Assembly: GCA_964020975.1 (NCBI GenBank)
Contig: OZ026622.1
Span: 61,498,259 to 61,562,258, forward strand
Reading direction: 5' to 3'
DNA from: Hermodice carunculata
Lineage: Eukaryota; Annelida; Polychaeta; Eunicida; Amphinomidae
DNA: 64,000 nucleotides
Below are positions 23,661-36,539 of this stretch, piece after piece. The translations under genes were made by a program, and so were the position numbers. Every line of letters begins with the position of its first letter. Position 1 is the first letter of the stretch. Under the pieces are notes generated by a model that ran no database searches, was not told the DNA's origin, and saw only the letters and a program-made list of their open reading frames with translations.

Positions 23661-24059
23661 TCCACTTCGTTGCTGGGGGTATAACAAATAGCAGTTCGGT
23701 TAAGGTGGTGAGTTGGGTCAACAATGGTACAGCAATACAGGCGAACACCACCTGTGTTAGTCTTTTAATGAATGTATCTGCTCCCCGCCATGCCAATGCA
23801 TTGGTAATGGACAGAACAGCGTGCAGAAAATAAGATTATATTGAATACAGGTGCAGAGTCACACTTTTGAATAATGCCTGCTTGTTTTTTTAATCAGTCT
23901 TCTACGTATGAGTTAAAAATTTCTTGAAACCGTGCCGGTTTTTATTGTTTTTTCATGTGCAAACTTGGTAGTGATACCCAAAATAAGGGTTTCTTTTATT
24001 GAAGTCGGATCCGAGATAATGAGATGGCCTGTAGGACACACATGTGTGCCGTTACTAGT

Positions 24060-25351
24060 TCCCATTGAAGAACACAGCTATGTATTGTATCCTATGCTGG
24101 GAATGGACATACCATAGAAAGCTTTTGGCCAAGCAAAATGAGGGCAATTGTGCGAAAATATTTGCTTTACTTGGATTAGATGCTGACAGAAGAATGCGCA
24201 TCTATAAATTCAGTTATAACTTATGTTTGGTCATCTCAAAGGAGACATAGGATGCAAATTTATGTTAGAGGGTTCAAAGGTTTAGTAAAGAGAATTCTGT
24301 TACATATGTGATACGTATATATGAAACCTGTTGGTGACAGCTAATTAGGCTTGCACTATATTTCCTGATAGATATGCGCTTATTGTAATCCAGTTTAACT
24401 CTATGTTTACATTTCCCAAAGACACGGAGTATCAGGTTACATTATAACGCTTCAAAGATTCAGTGCAGATAAATCTGTTACCACACGTGTATGTTTGGTT
24501 TGCAAGTGGCATCTAATTGTTTCTTACAGTACCCGAAGACACATTTGTACAGAAATCATCTGGCCTAGCAAAACGCTGACTAGGATGCAAAAATTATTTT
24601 TGCCCGGATTATTTCCTGATAAATGTACGCTTATTTTAATCCAGTTTAATTTTAAGTGTGCATATCTTAACGGTACTGGGTGGCAAGTTATGTTAAAACT
24701 CTTCAAATGTTTAGTGCATATAATTTATAAGCACAGGTATACATTATGCCTGTAACTGGCGTCTAATCCCGTCCTTCAAGTACAATGAGATACGCTTGCA
24801 CAGAAATCTTCTGGCCAAGCAAGATGATGACTATTAAGCAAAAACAATTTTTGCGTGGATTATTTCCTGATAGGTGCACGCACATTTTTATTCCAGGTTT
24901 ACTTTATATTTCCATATCTCAAAGACACCGGGTGTCAAGTTAGGTAAAAGTGCTTCGAAGGTCAAATGCAGATGATTATGTAGCACACAGGTGTATATTT
25001 GGCCTGCAACTGCCATATAATTCGTCCATAATGTATATAGAGACATGCTGTCACAGAAATCTTCTTACCAAGCAACACGGTGGCAATTGTGCAAAAAATA
25101 TATTGTTTCCCTCGGAGTAAATGCTGACAGAAGTATGCATATCTGAAACCAGTTATAAATTATGTTGGATCATCCAAAAGGAGACACAGGGTGGGAAGTC
25201 ACATTAAAGGCTTTAGGTTTAGTGCAGATAATTCTGTAGCACATACATTTACGTCTTGATGTGTGGCTTGTTAGTAACTGCTAATTCGTTCAGTGCACAG
25301 ACAATAATGCTTGCACCAAATTCTCCGGAGCAAGGACTAGTATACAAAGAG

Positions 25352-25382
<31 letters not shown>

Positions 25383-25720
25383 GGTGTGGATTATATCTTG
25401 ATAGGTGTACATGTGGTCTCTTTCACTGATCTAATTGGTTCTTTGCCAAAATAAAAACTACCCGGAGACACGCTTGCACCGAAATCTTCTGACCAAGTAA
25501 AATGAGGACAATTGTGCAAAACGCCCTTTTGTTGAGATTTCCTGGCAAAAGTACGCACATTTTAGCGATTTAAGTTAAGTTTGCATGTCAAACAGAACAA
25601 AGGGCGGAAAACTACTTGAAATGCTTCTAAAATCAACGATTCATAGCAGACATTTCTGTAACACACACTTTTATGTGACCTGTCACTGGGATCTAATTTG
25701 CTTTTCGACAAAGTAAAAGT
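24060..25720 (+). repeat. Degenerate tandem array, about 255-bp unit, about seven copies
   Basis: Each unit repeats the same order: GAAATCTTCTGGCCAAGCAA, a CCTGATAGGTGTACGC-like block, ATCCAGTTTAA, CATATCTCAAAGACACCGGG, GTTTAGTGCAGATAAT and CTGCAACTGGCATCTAAT. The CCTGATAG/GCTGACAG anchor falls near 24,181, 24,364, 24,614, 24,865, 25,121, 25,398 and 25,541, giving a period of about 250-275 bp in the centre and shorter, truncated units at the edges. Copies are roughly 70-80% alike by eye. No open frame is conserved across units. Confidence 0.85.
25353..25382. repeat. poly-T tract inside the array
   Basis: T homopolymer of about 30 bp that breaks one unit of the 255-bp array. Confidence 0.95.
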
Positions 25721-25729
25721 ACACTCACA

Positions 25730-28690
25730 TGAAATGCGGCAATGGTTCAGTACTACAGACCCCTGAAGCAGCTCGTTGTAAACTGGATGCGCGCACTGTA
25801 GTGTGAACCTCCATTCATTCTATTGAACATCCAGCGAACATCAAGATCTAAGATTCCAATCCAAACCGGGTGACATCGCTCCGAGAACTTTGAGTTCAAC
25901 AACTTTCAAAATGAAATGATTAGCTGGAAAAAGAAATTTCATGTCAATTTGCGCTGACAAATACGATTCCGTGTCACCCGGGGTGGCGTTTACACAATAA
26001 GAGAAGAAACCAATAAATCGTTTTGCTTGAAAGTGGCAAAATCAAAGTTTTCCCAATGTTTGCCAGAACATGTCAGGGGTTCAGACTCAAGTTTTTGATA
26101 TCATTGTGTTTACTATGATACAATGAATGGAGTTTCTGTCTTAAGTGCAGTTTATCGCGGTCTGTCTGTGTTCAGTGCATAGATACATGTATGTCCCGTG
26201 TCAGTGGTCCTGTGCACAGACAGACTACGTATGTGTCAGATTGTGGCGTATTGTAACAAAGTGGATTGATTGAAATAACAGGTATGTTTGAACATCAATT
26301 TATAAAAGTGTTGTCCTTCATTATTGATATATGACTCAACATCGCACTAAACCCGATCTCTCTCCGCATTACTAGTATTATTGTCGGACATAAATTTGAC
26401 ATGAATTTTAGTTGGTTCTAAAACTTGAAGGAGACTATTTTTCAAAAACTTACGAATATATGCTTCATCATTTTCCATTAAGAAAGAATCACTCGCAATT
26501 TTTTAAGAACGGTATGTTAACTATGTTTAAGGTTTTACGCAAGATATGATACATTTAATTTGGCCAATTTTAACTGTATTTTGTTAACATGGCATTTCAT
26601 TTTATGAACAAATTGAGCTGATTTAAACTCGGTTATCGATTTTTTCGTGTTTCAGTGGTGTGTGCTGAATGTTTGCTGGAATGACTGTATTCGAAACTAC
26701 AGATGTGGATTGAGACTGAAATTATTGAAGTTTTAAAATTACGCCCCCCCCCCAAAAAAAATCATTTCTATTTACGACTGGGGAGGGGGTTGACTGTTTA
26801 AGTCGCTTCGTTCTTGGACAAAAGGTTTTGAGCCAGTGCATTTGTTTCAAATACGCAGTAAAGTAACTTGCTTATTGGTGACCTTTATCAAGACCAAGCT
26901 CAATACAGGCTCACCTATATTATTTCATATAGATTGTCTTTGTACCAATCACGTTTGTATGTTTAGAACAATGGAATATTTTATCTTTGTTTACAAAAGA
27001 AGAACCATGACCTTTGTGCAGTGACATATGCTATCATACAAATTTTGCCGCAACGGCAAGGTCTCCCTTTATTCCGCTGTATCAAGAACAATATTTTGCA
27101 TCTATCATTGACTAATATTACAGTTTGTGGCATACATTGCGTATTTTTCAGGCTACTTGGTGTAAATATTTGACTATATGTGTGCATAAAATTACCCAAA
27201 TAGTTAAATGATGCCTGATAGTATCATGAAACATCAACTAACCAATTAAAACATATTAGAAACGAACTTTGGTAAAAGTATTTTGGGAAAATAAAAAATT
27301 GAGAAATGGAACATAAATTGGTCACGTTTAAATTGAAAATAATAAACCTGTTCATTCCGAATTATACCGAACTTTTCCGGGCCGTAATTAATTATGCATT
27401 CCATTGTTTGCCTGATTGTCCAATCAGCAAGCAGCCGAGTCGGGCCAACGCTTTCATATGTTTATAACCGATACCACGGCTAACGCGAGCGATAACAGCA
27501 TGGATTGTGCTGAACAGTGCAAATCTTTTACCTGAACCATCACACCAGTGGTGAAATGTGCATTTATAGTTTGCTCACGGTTTGATTTTTTGTAAAATCC
27601 AAGCACATCCCGTGTTTTACTTTCTGATCCTTCCACGTTAAATCCGGCCAGCGTGCTCGAGCACAAAATGTAAACAAAGCAGGGTGCGCGTCCCGAACTG
27701 TACCGAATAAGCCCGAGTCCTATGAACTGGTCTATTCTGCTGTTGTAAGTCTAGTTTGAATTCAAATACTTCAGTGGGTCCTTTAGACAGAAAGTATCAC
27801 GTCTGCTGGGAGCTGTTTACTATTCCAACATGAGCACATTTGCTTAAGAACAAAGTTTGGTATCGTTCAGCGCCAAAACCTGTTGATATTTGACGACGTG
27901 CATTGAGTATCGTTAATTTTCTTTTCCTCAACGTTCTTCAGACTGATGAACAAACAGTTTTGTTTTGTGATAGTCACAGTAGCTGCAAGATTTCATTTCT
28001 TAAAAACACATAGAGGTCGAGCGCCTGAAACGGGTCGGTAGGAAAATGTAGGTTGTTCTCTGCCATGAAGATGCAACACCATTAAGATATATCGCGGTCA
28101 CAGGAATACGGCTAACGGAAAAGGCATTCATCTTCACAGGCATCCAATTCATGATTTGTAACCGGACACAAATAATCAATGGTGTTGTAGAAGATTGGAA
28201 TTGTATACATCATATTTGGTTTGCCGCATTGCACACAATGTCTTGAAGGGCAGGTGATATGGTTGTTCCACACTTTGACGACCTAATCTAGTTCATGCTG
28301 GAAGGAAAGCAAAGGAATACACCGCATGTTAAGACGCTAAATTCTTTACTCCAATAAATCTTAGTTCTGGAGTATTGGAATACAGGGTTGCTTCAGTAGA
28401 CAAAGCGCACGCTGTTAAAGAAAGAAAAGTTACAGAACGTTTGCTAAGGCTCTTACTGAGCACATCCCTGGCGGCAGCCAGCCAAAATTTTTACAGCCAG
28501 CGGCGCCGATTGGAGCCGACGCCTCCGTTGGCTCTCATTTATATGGATTTTTCAAATCGCAGCTGACATGAATTTCTCTTGCAGAAAACACAAACTATCA
28601 CAGAGCGGACAATAAAGCATACGCATTGTACAACCATTAAAGTCGTAAGTTTGAAAAAAGTGAATCTCGATGTACAATAAAATGGGAACT
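25730..28690. other. No gene seen; promoter-like patch near 27.4 kb
   Basis: A perfect NF-Y site (CCAATCAG, about 27,420) lies in a locally GC-richer patch (27,360-27,720) that also holds a few CpGs. No credible coding start follows on either strand. A C9A7 run lies near 26,744. Other frames are short and unrecognised. Confidence 0.4.
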
Positions 28691-28696
28691 AGAATA

Positions 28697-28790
28697 TGAC
28701 AGGTAAGCTTATGGAGAGTAAAGAGTTGGGACTGTGGAATAGGTTAATGACTACCAGGAAGTGGTTCTGGACAAAAAGGCACAAATTCAA
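28697..28790 (+). repeat. Dispersed repeat family A, copy 4 (3' end only)
   Basis: Matches the 3' blocks of copies 2 and 3: AGCTTATGGAGAGTAAAGA, GGACTGTGGAATAGG, AGGAAGTGGTTCTGGACAAA and GGCACAAATTCAAT. No (TA)n follows this copy. The 5' truncation is typical of reverse-transcribed elements. Confidence 0.75.
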
Positions 28791-28799
28791 TCAAAGACC

Positions 28800-29330
28800 A
28801 GACAGATAGTGATGTGTGATATCTTCCTTGGTGATTCAATTAGATCAACGAGACAATGATAAAATAGATTACACCAGATAACATCATTGACTCATGGTGA
28901 ACAAAAGTGTCTATTGGGCAATATCTGTAGACCTGAAGAGCTCAGTAAAGGTATTAAAGCCGTGTACGATTGCAAAAATATAATCATTTTTCGCAAGACT
29001 TCGACAGCACACTGCTGTTTGGGCTTTAAATACGATTCTGTTTTTTCCAAAATCCATTTTAGGGTGTAGTTATGAACTTTTGTAATGAATATTCAGTTAT
29101 CCCGGTTTTGCCAGCTGAACATACCTCAGATCCTTGGCTATTGGTCAGAATCCCTGACGCCACAGCAAAAGGATAAGTATCACCCGAATGAGACTTTAGC
29201 AGTCAACAGACACAAAGAACGCACTTGTCACACAATAAAGTTGAAGTATATACTTGCATAATTTGAGACATAATGCGGGTTTGTTTGTTTTTTGTTTTTT
29301 TTTTTTTTTGGTTTTTTTTTTGTGTTTGTG

Positions 29331-29362
<32 letters not shown>

Positions 29363-29740
29363 TGTTTTTGTTTTTGTTTTTGTTTTTTTGTTTTGTTTTA
29401 ACATAAAACCGGTTAGTTAAATGTAATTTACCTGAATCAATCCCATGAAACAAAACGAGATCACGGTTTTTTCCAGGAAGCTGCCGTCGAAAATCGTCTT
29501 TTACCAGATGAAACATGGCAATATGAAATTCGATGCATCCTTTTCGGGGAATTCCCCACCAAGATTCGATTCACGGGTTTGTTACACCTGTCCCGTACAG
29601 GAAAAAATTCTGTCCGGCTGATGGGTCAACTGCATTTCTTCTTACAACTTATGTAATAACGATATTCTAGAATTCTCTGTACCGTAGTCAGCTCTTACTA
29701 ACCTACAGCAACCACCACAGTGCTTCACATGCTCAATTTA
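28800..29740. other. No gene seen
   Basis: Holds the (TTTTG)n tract at 29,281-29,399 and unique AT-rich DNA. No recognised coding region. Confidence 0.5.
29281..29399. repeat. (TTTTTG)n low-complexity tract
   Basis: T-rich tract with a G every 4-10 bases. Confidence 0.95.
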
Positions 29741-29769
29741 ATATATCCAAGCATTACTGTTGGATAACT

Positions 29770-30255
29770 ATTTTTAGTGTAAGCCTTCAGCCATAGTACC
29801 ATCCTGGAATATCCATCAATACATCCATTAATGGCAAAACATAAAGGCTTGAATCATATGAATCCACATGCCATACATGGTTTGGACCTCGTGTGGATTA
29901 CCTCTTTCTATATAATCTGCGCCTCTGTCGGAACCTCACGCCTTCAGGATCAAGTTCTTGTATAAGGAGATGCACGTCTTTTTAAGAACACGATACTCAT
30001 GCTGTGTACACTTGTAATACATCCACCTATGACCATGCATTTCGCCGCGTTAAGAAATTTATGTTTCAAAAAAAGTTGCGTCACTTCATAGAGGTCAGAG
30101 TACTGCGAACGCCGGAAAAGATCAAAAGATTTGAGAATCCTCTTCAAATGCCAAATTGATATGATGATGTTGTAATCTCTGAGAACTCTTGTAATGTCAT
30201 TGCATGTAATGTCAGCATGAAATAAAATGTTTTTTAAGTTCACTTGTAAAGACAT
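29770..30255 (-). mobile_element. Fossil integrase-like (rve-type) gene fragment
   Basis: The N-terminal part reads as a helix-turn-helix segment with KRILKSFDLFRR and then YSDLYEV. That is the arrangement found before the catalytic domain of a group of integrase-core proteins common in fish and invertebrate genomes. Downstream on the same strand there are traces of the following basic linker and the start of the integrase core. The catalytic D,D,E set is not complete here. The copy is broken in several places and looks old. Whether the parent was a Ginger-like DNA transposon, an LTR-type element or a captured host gene cannot be told from this piece. No terminal repeats were found. Confidence 0.55.
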
Positions 30256-30365
30256 TCATCGTTGCACCTTCAGAAATAAATATAACGATATATTAAGATG
30301 AATAATATTAGGGAACTGATCATAAAAAGACAAATTCGATTCATAGAAAACACGTTTGTTTGACA

Positions 30366-30368
<3 letters not shown>

Positions 30369-30418
<50 letters not shown>
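30369..30418. repeat. (TA)n microsatellite
   Basis: About 50 bp of TA at the left edge of the 60-bp-unit array. Confidence 0.97.
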
Positions 30419-30420
<2 letters not shown>

Positions 30421-30425
30421 ATATT

Positions 30426-31150
30426 TTTGTTTTATACACTACAACAATTATCTCGTGCGCACAACATAATTCCAACATGGCGGATTTTTTTTTACACACT
30501 ACCATTATTATCTCGTGCGCACTAGATAATTCCAATATGGCGATTTTTTTTACCCACAACCGTTATTATCTCTAGCGCAACATAATTCCAATATGTCGGA
30601 TTTTTTTTTTTTTTTTTTTTTTTGGACACACAACCATTATTATTTCGTGGGCACTAGATAATTCTAATATGGGGGAGGTTCTTTACAAAACACCATAATG
30701 GTCTCATGCGCAAATATAATCCCAATAGGGCGGCATTCTTTTTACACACAACCATTACTATCCGGTGCACACATGATTATTCCAATATGGCGGAATTTTT
30801 TTTTCTTCTACACACAACAATTGTTATGGCGTACCCACAAGATATGGCGGATTTCTTTTTTACACATAACCTTTATTATCTCGGGAGCACAAGATAATTC
30901 CAATATGGCGGATGTTCTTTAACCCACAACCATTATTACCACGTGCACACAACAAAATTTCAATATGGCTGATTTTTTTTTTTATTTTACACACAATCAT
31001 TATAATCTGTGTACAAGATAATTCCAATATGGCTTCTTTTAAACGCACAAGTATTATTATCTCCTGCAAACATGGTAACTAAAATATGGCGTTTCTTTTT
31101 TTCACAAAACCATTATTGTCTCATGCACCCAAGATAATCCCCATATGGAG
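30426..31150 (+). repeat. Degenerate tandem array, about 60-bp unit, about 12 copies, with YY1-like motif
   Basis: The unit reads TAATTCCAATATGGCGGA, a T-tract of variable length, ACACACAACCATTATTATCTC and GTGCGCAC(A)AGA. Copies of the ATATGGCGG anchor fall near 30,473, 30,533, 30,590, 30,664, 30,723, 30,783, 30,842, 30,902, 30,960, 31,024, 31,084 and 31,142. Unit length varies mainly through the T-tract. CCAATATGGCGG closely matches the YY1/Pho site CAANATGGCGGC. Confidence 0.9.
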
Positions 31151-31383
31151 ACCATTATTATTGTTTAATCGAAAGATCTGAAACTGTTCTAATGATCGGA
31201 GGCAAGCCTCTATTTGCTACTGATATGATGCAGTTAGTCCTTATTCAAATGCCTATGTGTACCTGCAATACATTTGGGAGGAATTTTTGGATTAGATAGG
31301 AAAAATTGCTATGGGGGGTGGGGGTGGGAGTGTGATTCTTTTTTTAACTGTGGCACCTTCTGGTCTGAACCTTTAATTTTCAT

Positions 31384-31544
<161 letters not shown>

Positions 31545-31549
31545 CTTTA

Positions 31550-33820
31550 GTTTTAATACAAAATGCACAAAACTATATTTTCCCGTAACTGCCGGTTATT
31601 GTACCCGGGACGATCACAACTAGGGTTTAGGAAGAGAGTTTTTTATGTAAATAACGGATACTAATTGTCGATGATGTTAGCAGTGTTCTTACGACAGTAG
31701 CTCCAACCAAAGTGTTTAGTCTGGGCAAGGCTTTTTCAACTTTCAGTCCCTGTGTCATAAGCAACTCGGTTCGATAAAGTTCTACGGGTGCAAAATACAT
31801 AGTATATTGTTTTCTCTTTCGCCATTCTCAACATGGTTATATTTTTTTATATTTCTCAATTTTTACCTCACGCTACCAAATTCAAGCCACACGAAAGTAC
31901 TGCTTCTTGACTGATAAAAACCTAATCGGCTGCTTCTATCGATGGTTGCTAGGCGCGAAGAACATACCAAAGAGAAAGTCGTTGACTGTAGAAACATTTT
32001 AACCTGTGCTGTCTTTTTTATCAACGTGCTACATTAACAATACTTCTGCGAAAAAAATAACGGAATAAAAAGTTCGCGTCACCGATAAAGTAAATTTGTG
32101 GTCACATATGAACCACAATGTCTCATTCAGATATACAGCTCTCACCAACAGCCACTTTGCATTCTCAATATCAATCTTATCACAGTTGGGTTTCCGCTTT
32201 TGAGAGAAAAGTCACCTCGGCACTTTTACCCTTCCCATATGGTGCAAAATTCCCAAGGCTACACTTTCTTACGTTAAGAGAATGACAAAAGTGTCCATGC
32301 CATAATTCATCCTGTTAAGCACACGCTCTAGAGAGCAACCGCTATATATATTTCCGAAACTTCCTGCTTGGATTTGTTATACACTTGAATCTACACACCT
32401 TGTTCGGCCACAAGAAAACGTCACATATAAGCAAGATTATGACGCCCACTAGAGCTTATGACGTGAGCTTTTGTTACATAGAATCGAAACAATTGTGTGT
32501 TTGAACATAAATAGATTTCTTTACAACCGATCAATTAAACACTAGACTCGCAGGGCGCTGTGGATAAAATATCAAAAGTATTGTGGCGCTAAAAATGACA
32601 GCTTTATCACCGTCAGTGCAGACGTTATTTTGGTCTCTACAGCAGACACATGATAAAGACCCATTCGTGTCCACAGTCAATATCTACATATTATCTAAAG
32701 CCAACATGCAGGATTAGACCCGTTGATTTATACCATGCGCTTCCGTTGCCAAGCAGCATGCTTAAAGCCTGTGTTAACACTAAATTTTATGGACATAAAC
32801 ATATTTAAAGGGCTTGATACACTTTTACAACAGTTTACACAGCAAATGCGACTTTGCTCCAAACATGTCTGATAATTTCTAAAAGCATACATTTGGATTA
32901 AGCTATTTCAAATAAGGAAAAATCTATTAGTCTTCAGAAAATGAATTTCAATTACTTAATTAAAGAACTTTAATTTTACCTGTTTACGGGAAAAAATAGC
33001 AAAAATACCAAAAACGGTAAATAGTATTTTCTTATGGGAAGTGAAAAAGTGCACATCGGGGCAGCAAAACTGTATTTTGCATTTTGGGTAACAGATTTAG
33101 TTCAAAATTCAGGTGATGTCCAAATTAAAGTTAAATTTTTAAATTAAAAAAAGCAATAAAATTATAACAAAGCCCTGTTACAAAAAAAAATGAAATAGAG
33201 TTTTCGAGATCCTTATGTGCGCCTTTATTAGACACTATAAACTAAATCCTATTTAAATTTTTTAACTCTTTTAGATTTGGTGCAAAATCTCAGAATTTTA
33301 AATAAAATTTTATTGCATTAATAGCGTAGAATGAAATGTATGTTATGTTTATTCCTTTTTTTCAGGAAATGTATACTTTTAGGGTATCAGATGGTAACCA
33401 CATGCAGAAATTTAGCGTTTCTACATGGGAGTCATAAAGTATATCACACGCTTAAACAATAATATTTGACACCATTTTATTTCTCTATATGATTAAAAGT
33501 AGGTTAAATTTGATCCGGTCGGTTCTTATTATGGATCCGTGGATTTCTAGTTATGTTTTGTATTCCTAATAACATGAATTAGTAACCTCACAAAATTGTT
33601 CTGATGGAGGACGGGTGCGAATATACTGAAAGTCATGTTGTTGGATTGCGATGCAAAGATAATCCCATTTTAATGACCAAGTGTTCTATGCAGACTGAAA
33701 AGGAGTGCGAACAATGTTCAAAGCCCTCGTTTCTCTCGACACCCCATGTTTCACATTCTTCATCAAACGTATAGCTAACTGAGGTCACTTATTGTTTATA
33801 TACATATCCAGTTTGGCATA
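31550..33820. other. No gene seen
   Basis: AT-rich unique sequence. No frame of 60 codons or more with protein-like content, no repeat copy and no RNA gene is recognised. Confidence 0.5.
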
Positions 33821-33827
33821 AGTGTGT

Positions 33828-33990
33828 ATGCAAATGATGTTATACTGTGCTGATATGGCACTCGCACATAACTATCCTCCACTGAACCATGCTTTTTAGG
33901 AATAGGGACTTGGTAGAGTGGATATGTGCGTTTCCCATTTCAGCTGGGCGACTGGTGCCAAAGGGGCAGGTTCGAGTCCCACTCGTTCCA
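33828..33990 (+). repeat. tRNA-like SINE, class II head with 5' flank, copy 3
   Basis: A box TGGTAGAGTGG (33,911-33,921) and B box GGTTCGAGTCC (33,969-33,979) are the best preserved of the three copies. The B box fits consensus exactly, and the A box fits TRGYNNARNNG. The 58-bp spacing suits a Ser/Leu-type tRNA. The upstream block (GGCACTCGCACATAACTA, GAACCAT) is shared with the inverted copy near 5.5 kb. No CCA end, clean anticodon stem or Pol III terminator was confirmed, so this is read as a SINE, not a tRNA gene. Confidence 0.75.
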
Positions 33991-33999
33991 AACATAACA

Positions 34000-35450
34000 T
34001 TGCCGTGCTTTCGACCTATATGCTAGGTTTTGAGAGGGAGAGGTGCTATATGTGACAGAATAACAGGCTTAATATCTAACATGTCACCAGTTCTTGAGGC
34101 AATATTTACGGACACGTACCGCTGATGCATTGGGACTCTACGTGATGTCGTCAATAACCAACCAAGTGAAGTTCGATTCACAAAATTTCAGTCATTAGGG
34201 TTGACTGCAATAACATTTTTCGTTTAATCATAAAGCGCTTTTGCAGAATGGGGACACTTCGCAGGAACAGTGTCTTTCAATTTATATCAAACCTGCATTG
34301 CGACAAACGTGAAGTCAGTCACATAAGGCAACACGTTTTTGAAGCATACGTAAACAGTCAGGTTTGGGATAGTATTTCATTAGTCAGTACATGTGCATTA
34401 GAAAATGATTACAAGCCCCTTCATGAAATGAGGCTGACGTGTGGTAAAATATTTTGGCACGAGTCCAACAAAATGTTGTTAAATGTGGTTTCGTTGCGTG
34501 AAACTTTAACCAAATGAAATCATCAATGCATGATTAATGATAATGGTCTATACTTGGGTTAGTTCTAAATTCGCCTAAAGGTGGTGCTGCACATCCTTTT
34601 CATGGTTGACCGCCCACATCATGACCCTCATTTCTTCTCCATAAATTAAGATGGGGGAACTTGCAGACATAAATTTAACCTCTCGATATGTTGCAACATA
34701 AGCATTAAACTTTCATTTTATCACACCCGGGTGTATTTGAAAGATAATAATATGCACTTCAGGTAGATTAGAAGATGACAATTCCAAAAATCGTCCTCAT
34801 ATGCAGGCTGAAACTTTCAGGTTTACTGTAATGAAATGGGATTTGCTGACCCACCTGACCTCAAATGGCATAGGTTGCTAGATGTCAGAAACATGCATCA
34901 TGGGAACAAAAGGCTATGTGTCAAGAAATTAAACCAACCAAGATCACCCCTATTTATTTTGCCTAGATCATGCGTTTTTTTTAACATTGAAGACAGGTAC
35001 CCTCGGCTTTTATTAATGCATGGACCAAACTATGGTGTAGTCTTCTGAACTAGTATTTTTCAAAAAAATAACTTCATTATGGTGTGTAGTATCACTCGGA
35101 TACTCAATTTACCGCTGGAAACTGCACAAGCAGCATTCTCTGCTGCTATATTCCTACTGTGAAGAAGACTCTTAACTAAGGGCCTCCTTCACCGCATGGC
35201 CAGCCCCTCTCCGTCGATTCCCCGTCGCAGCTAGTCGTGAGCCGCAAACCGTCGGCAACCAATGATCGCACATTCCATTCGCATGCATAACCAGGGTCCC
35301 AGAATCTTTTATCATGCGTGGTACATACGATTGGACGATCGGCATTTTTTCCAATATTCCAGCCAAATCATTCATTCTGTTTCAATTGTTTAAACTAATT
35401 TGCGCGGAACAAAAACAACACAGTCAGCAAAGCAATGTACAATTGTTTCA
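34000..35450. other. No gene seen
   Basis: Includes an 89-codon plus-strand frame at 34,248-34,517 with ordinary composition but no recognised domain, and a short GC-richer patch near 35,190-35,300. Nothing is supported as a gene. Confidence 0.4.
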
Positions 35451-35458
35451 ATCTCTTG

Positions 35459-36268
35459 TTAGCCGAATGAAGACAGCTGACTCAAAACTAATTTCCGTCT
35501 ACATAATGTACCCTTACTATATACACATGTATGTAGAAATTTGAATTGGAAACTTCTTAGTTCTTTTAGGATTGTAGCTTCGAGTGGGTTTTTAAAAGTT
35601 TCCAACCATTCGACTTCTTCAATGTATCTAATTCTGTCTCCCATTTTCCATTATTTGATCATTAGGTTCAAATGATTTTCAACTAATCTTTGGTATACAA
35701 ACTATGTGACTTTTTAATATCTTTTTCAGTCTTGTCTCAACATCATCTGCTTCTTGATCAATAGTTTTTAAATCTTCCTTTAAAGTTTTTTTTTCACTTT
35801 TGTGTTAAGACTGAAGTCACACCATTATATGAAATGAAGTTTTTTTTTATATTGTATTTGTTTTGAAAGTGTACAAAGTTGTAAAATCCCCCATCGGCTC
35901 TTATCAAGTTTGAAATACACTTTACTCTTTGTTGGTACCATTTTTCATAGAAAATTGTATTTTTATTGATCTTTATGCTGGAGTTAAACCACATAATTTG
36001 ATCTTTAATTTCCTGCGACTGACTTAATTTGGATTTGACTGTGTTGTCTTTGCACCTACTTTGTGAAATCTTTTTCAAAAATACCTCTTTTTCTCTTAAA
36101 ACCCTTTTTTCACCTATGTTTCATTCCCAGATTATGTCATCTTCACTCGGGAATCTCTTTTGTACCAGATGTTTCGGGGTTGCATTGGAATGATTACATT
36201 ATTTTTTCACCCAAGCACATATTAGTGCATTGAACTGTGATTCAATTATAAATAAGTAAATAAATAAA

Positions 36269-36317
<49 letters not shown>

Positions 36318-36531
36318 CAATTTGTTGAATCATTTCTGGGGGTGTATTTGGTAATATGGAAGCTCGATTTGTTTGTTGAGATGGTCCAAAACTTCCAATT
36401 ATCAAAGATTTTCCATATAGAGATATATTTCTATTGGTCCACATATTCAAAGCTTCTTTCATCTTGTTAATTTGGGGATTATAATTCAATACTATTATTT
36501 CACTTGTCTTGGCGGAAACTGTTACCCGCAA
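35459..36531 (-). pseudogene. LINE ORF2 C-terminal region remnant with (TA)n replacement
   Basis: From 36,531 the frame reads NYNPQINKMKEALNMWTNRN and LYGKSLIIGSFGPSQ, then PPEMIQQIEI before running into microsatellite. After it, FNALICAWVKK resumes the conserved order (A-L-x-x-A-W-V-K). It continues as FYEKWYQQRVKCISNLI and a closing LRSFQFKFLH. The usual segment between the two is missing, so the simple repeat replaced coding sequence instead of only being inserted. Confidence 0.85.
36244..36316. repeat. (AAAT)n-(TA)n microsatellite inside the LINE
   Basis: TAAATAAATAAATA, an A run, then about 45 bp of TA. Confidence 0.97.
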
Positions 36532-36539
36532 TGTCCCAA

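Noticed and set aside
24060-25720. CRISPR-like or protein-coding repeat
   Set aside because: Units are long and diverged with no spacers of fixed size, no frame is conserved, and the genome is animal.
33904-33990. Functional tRNA-Ser/Leu gene
   Set aside because: A and B boxes are good, but acceptor and anticodon stems pair poorly, and related copies at 5.4 and 9.7 kb share flanking sequence, which fits a SINE.
34248-34517. 89-codon plus-strand frame starting MGTLRRNSVFQF
   Set aside because: Ordinary composition but no recognised domain, splice context or neighbour support.
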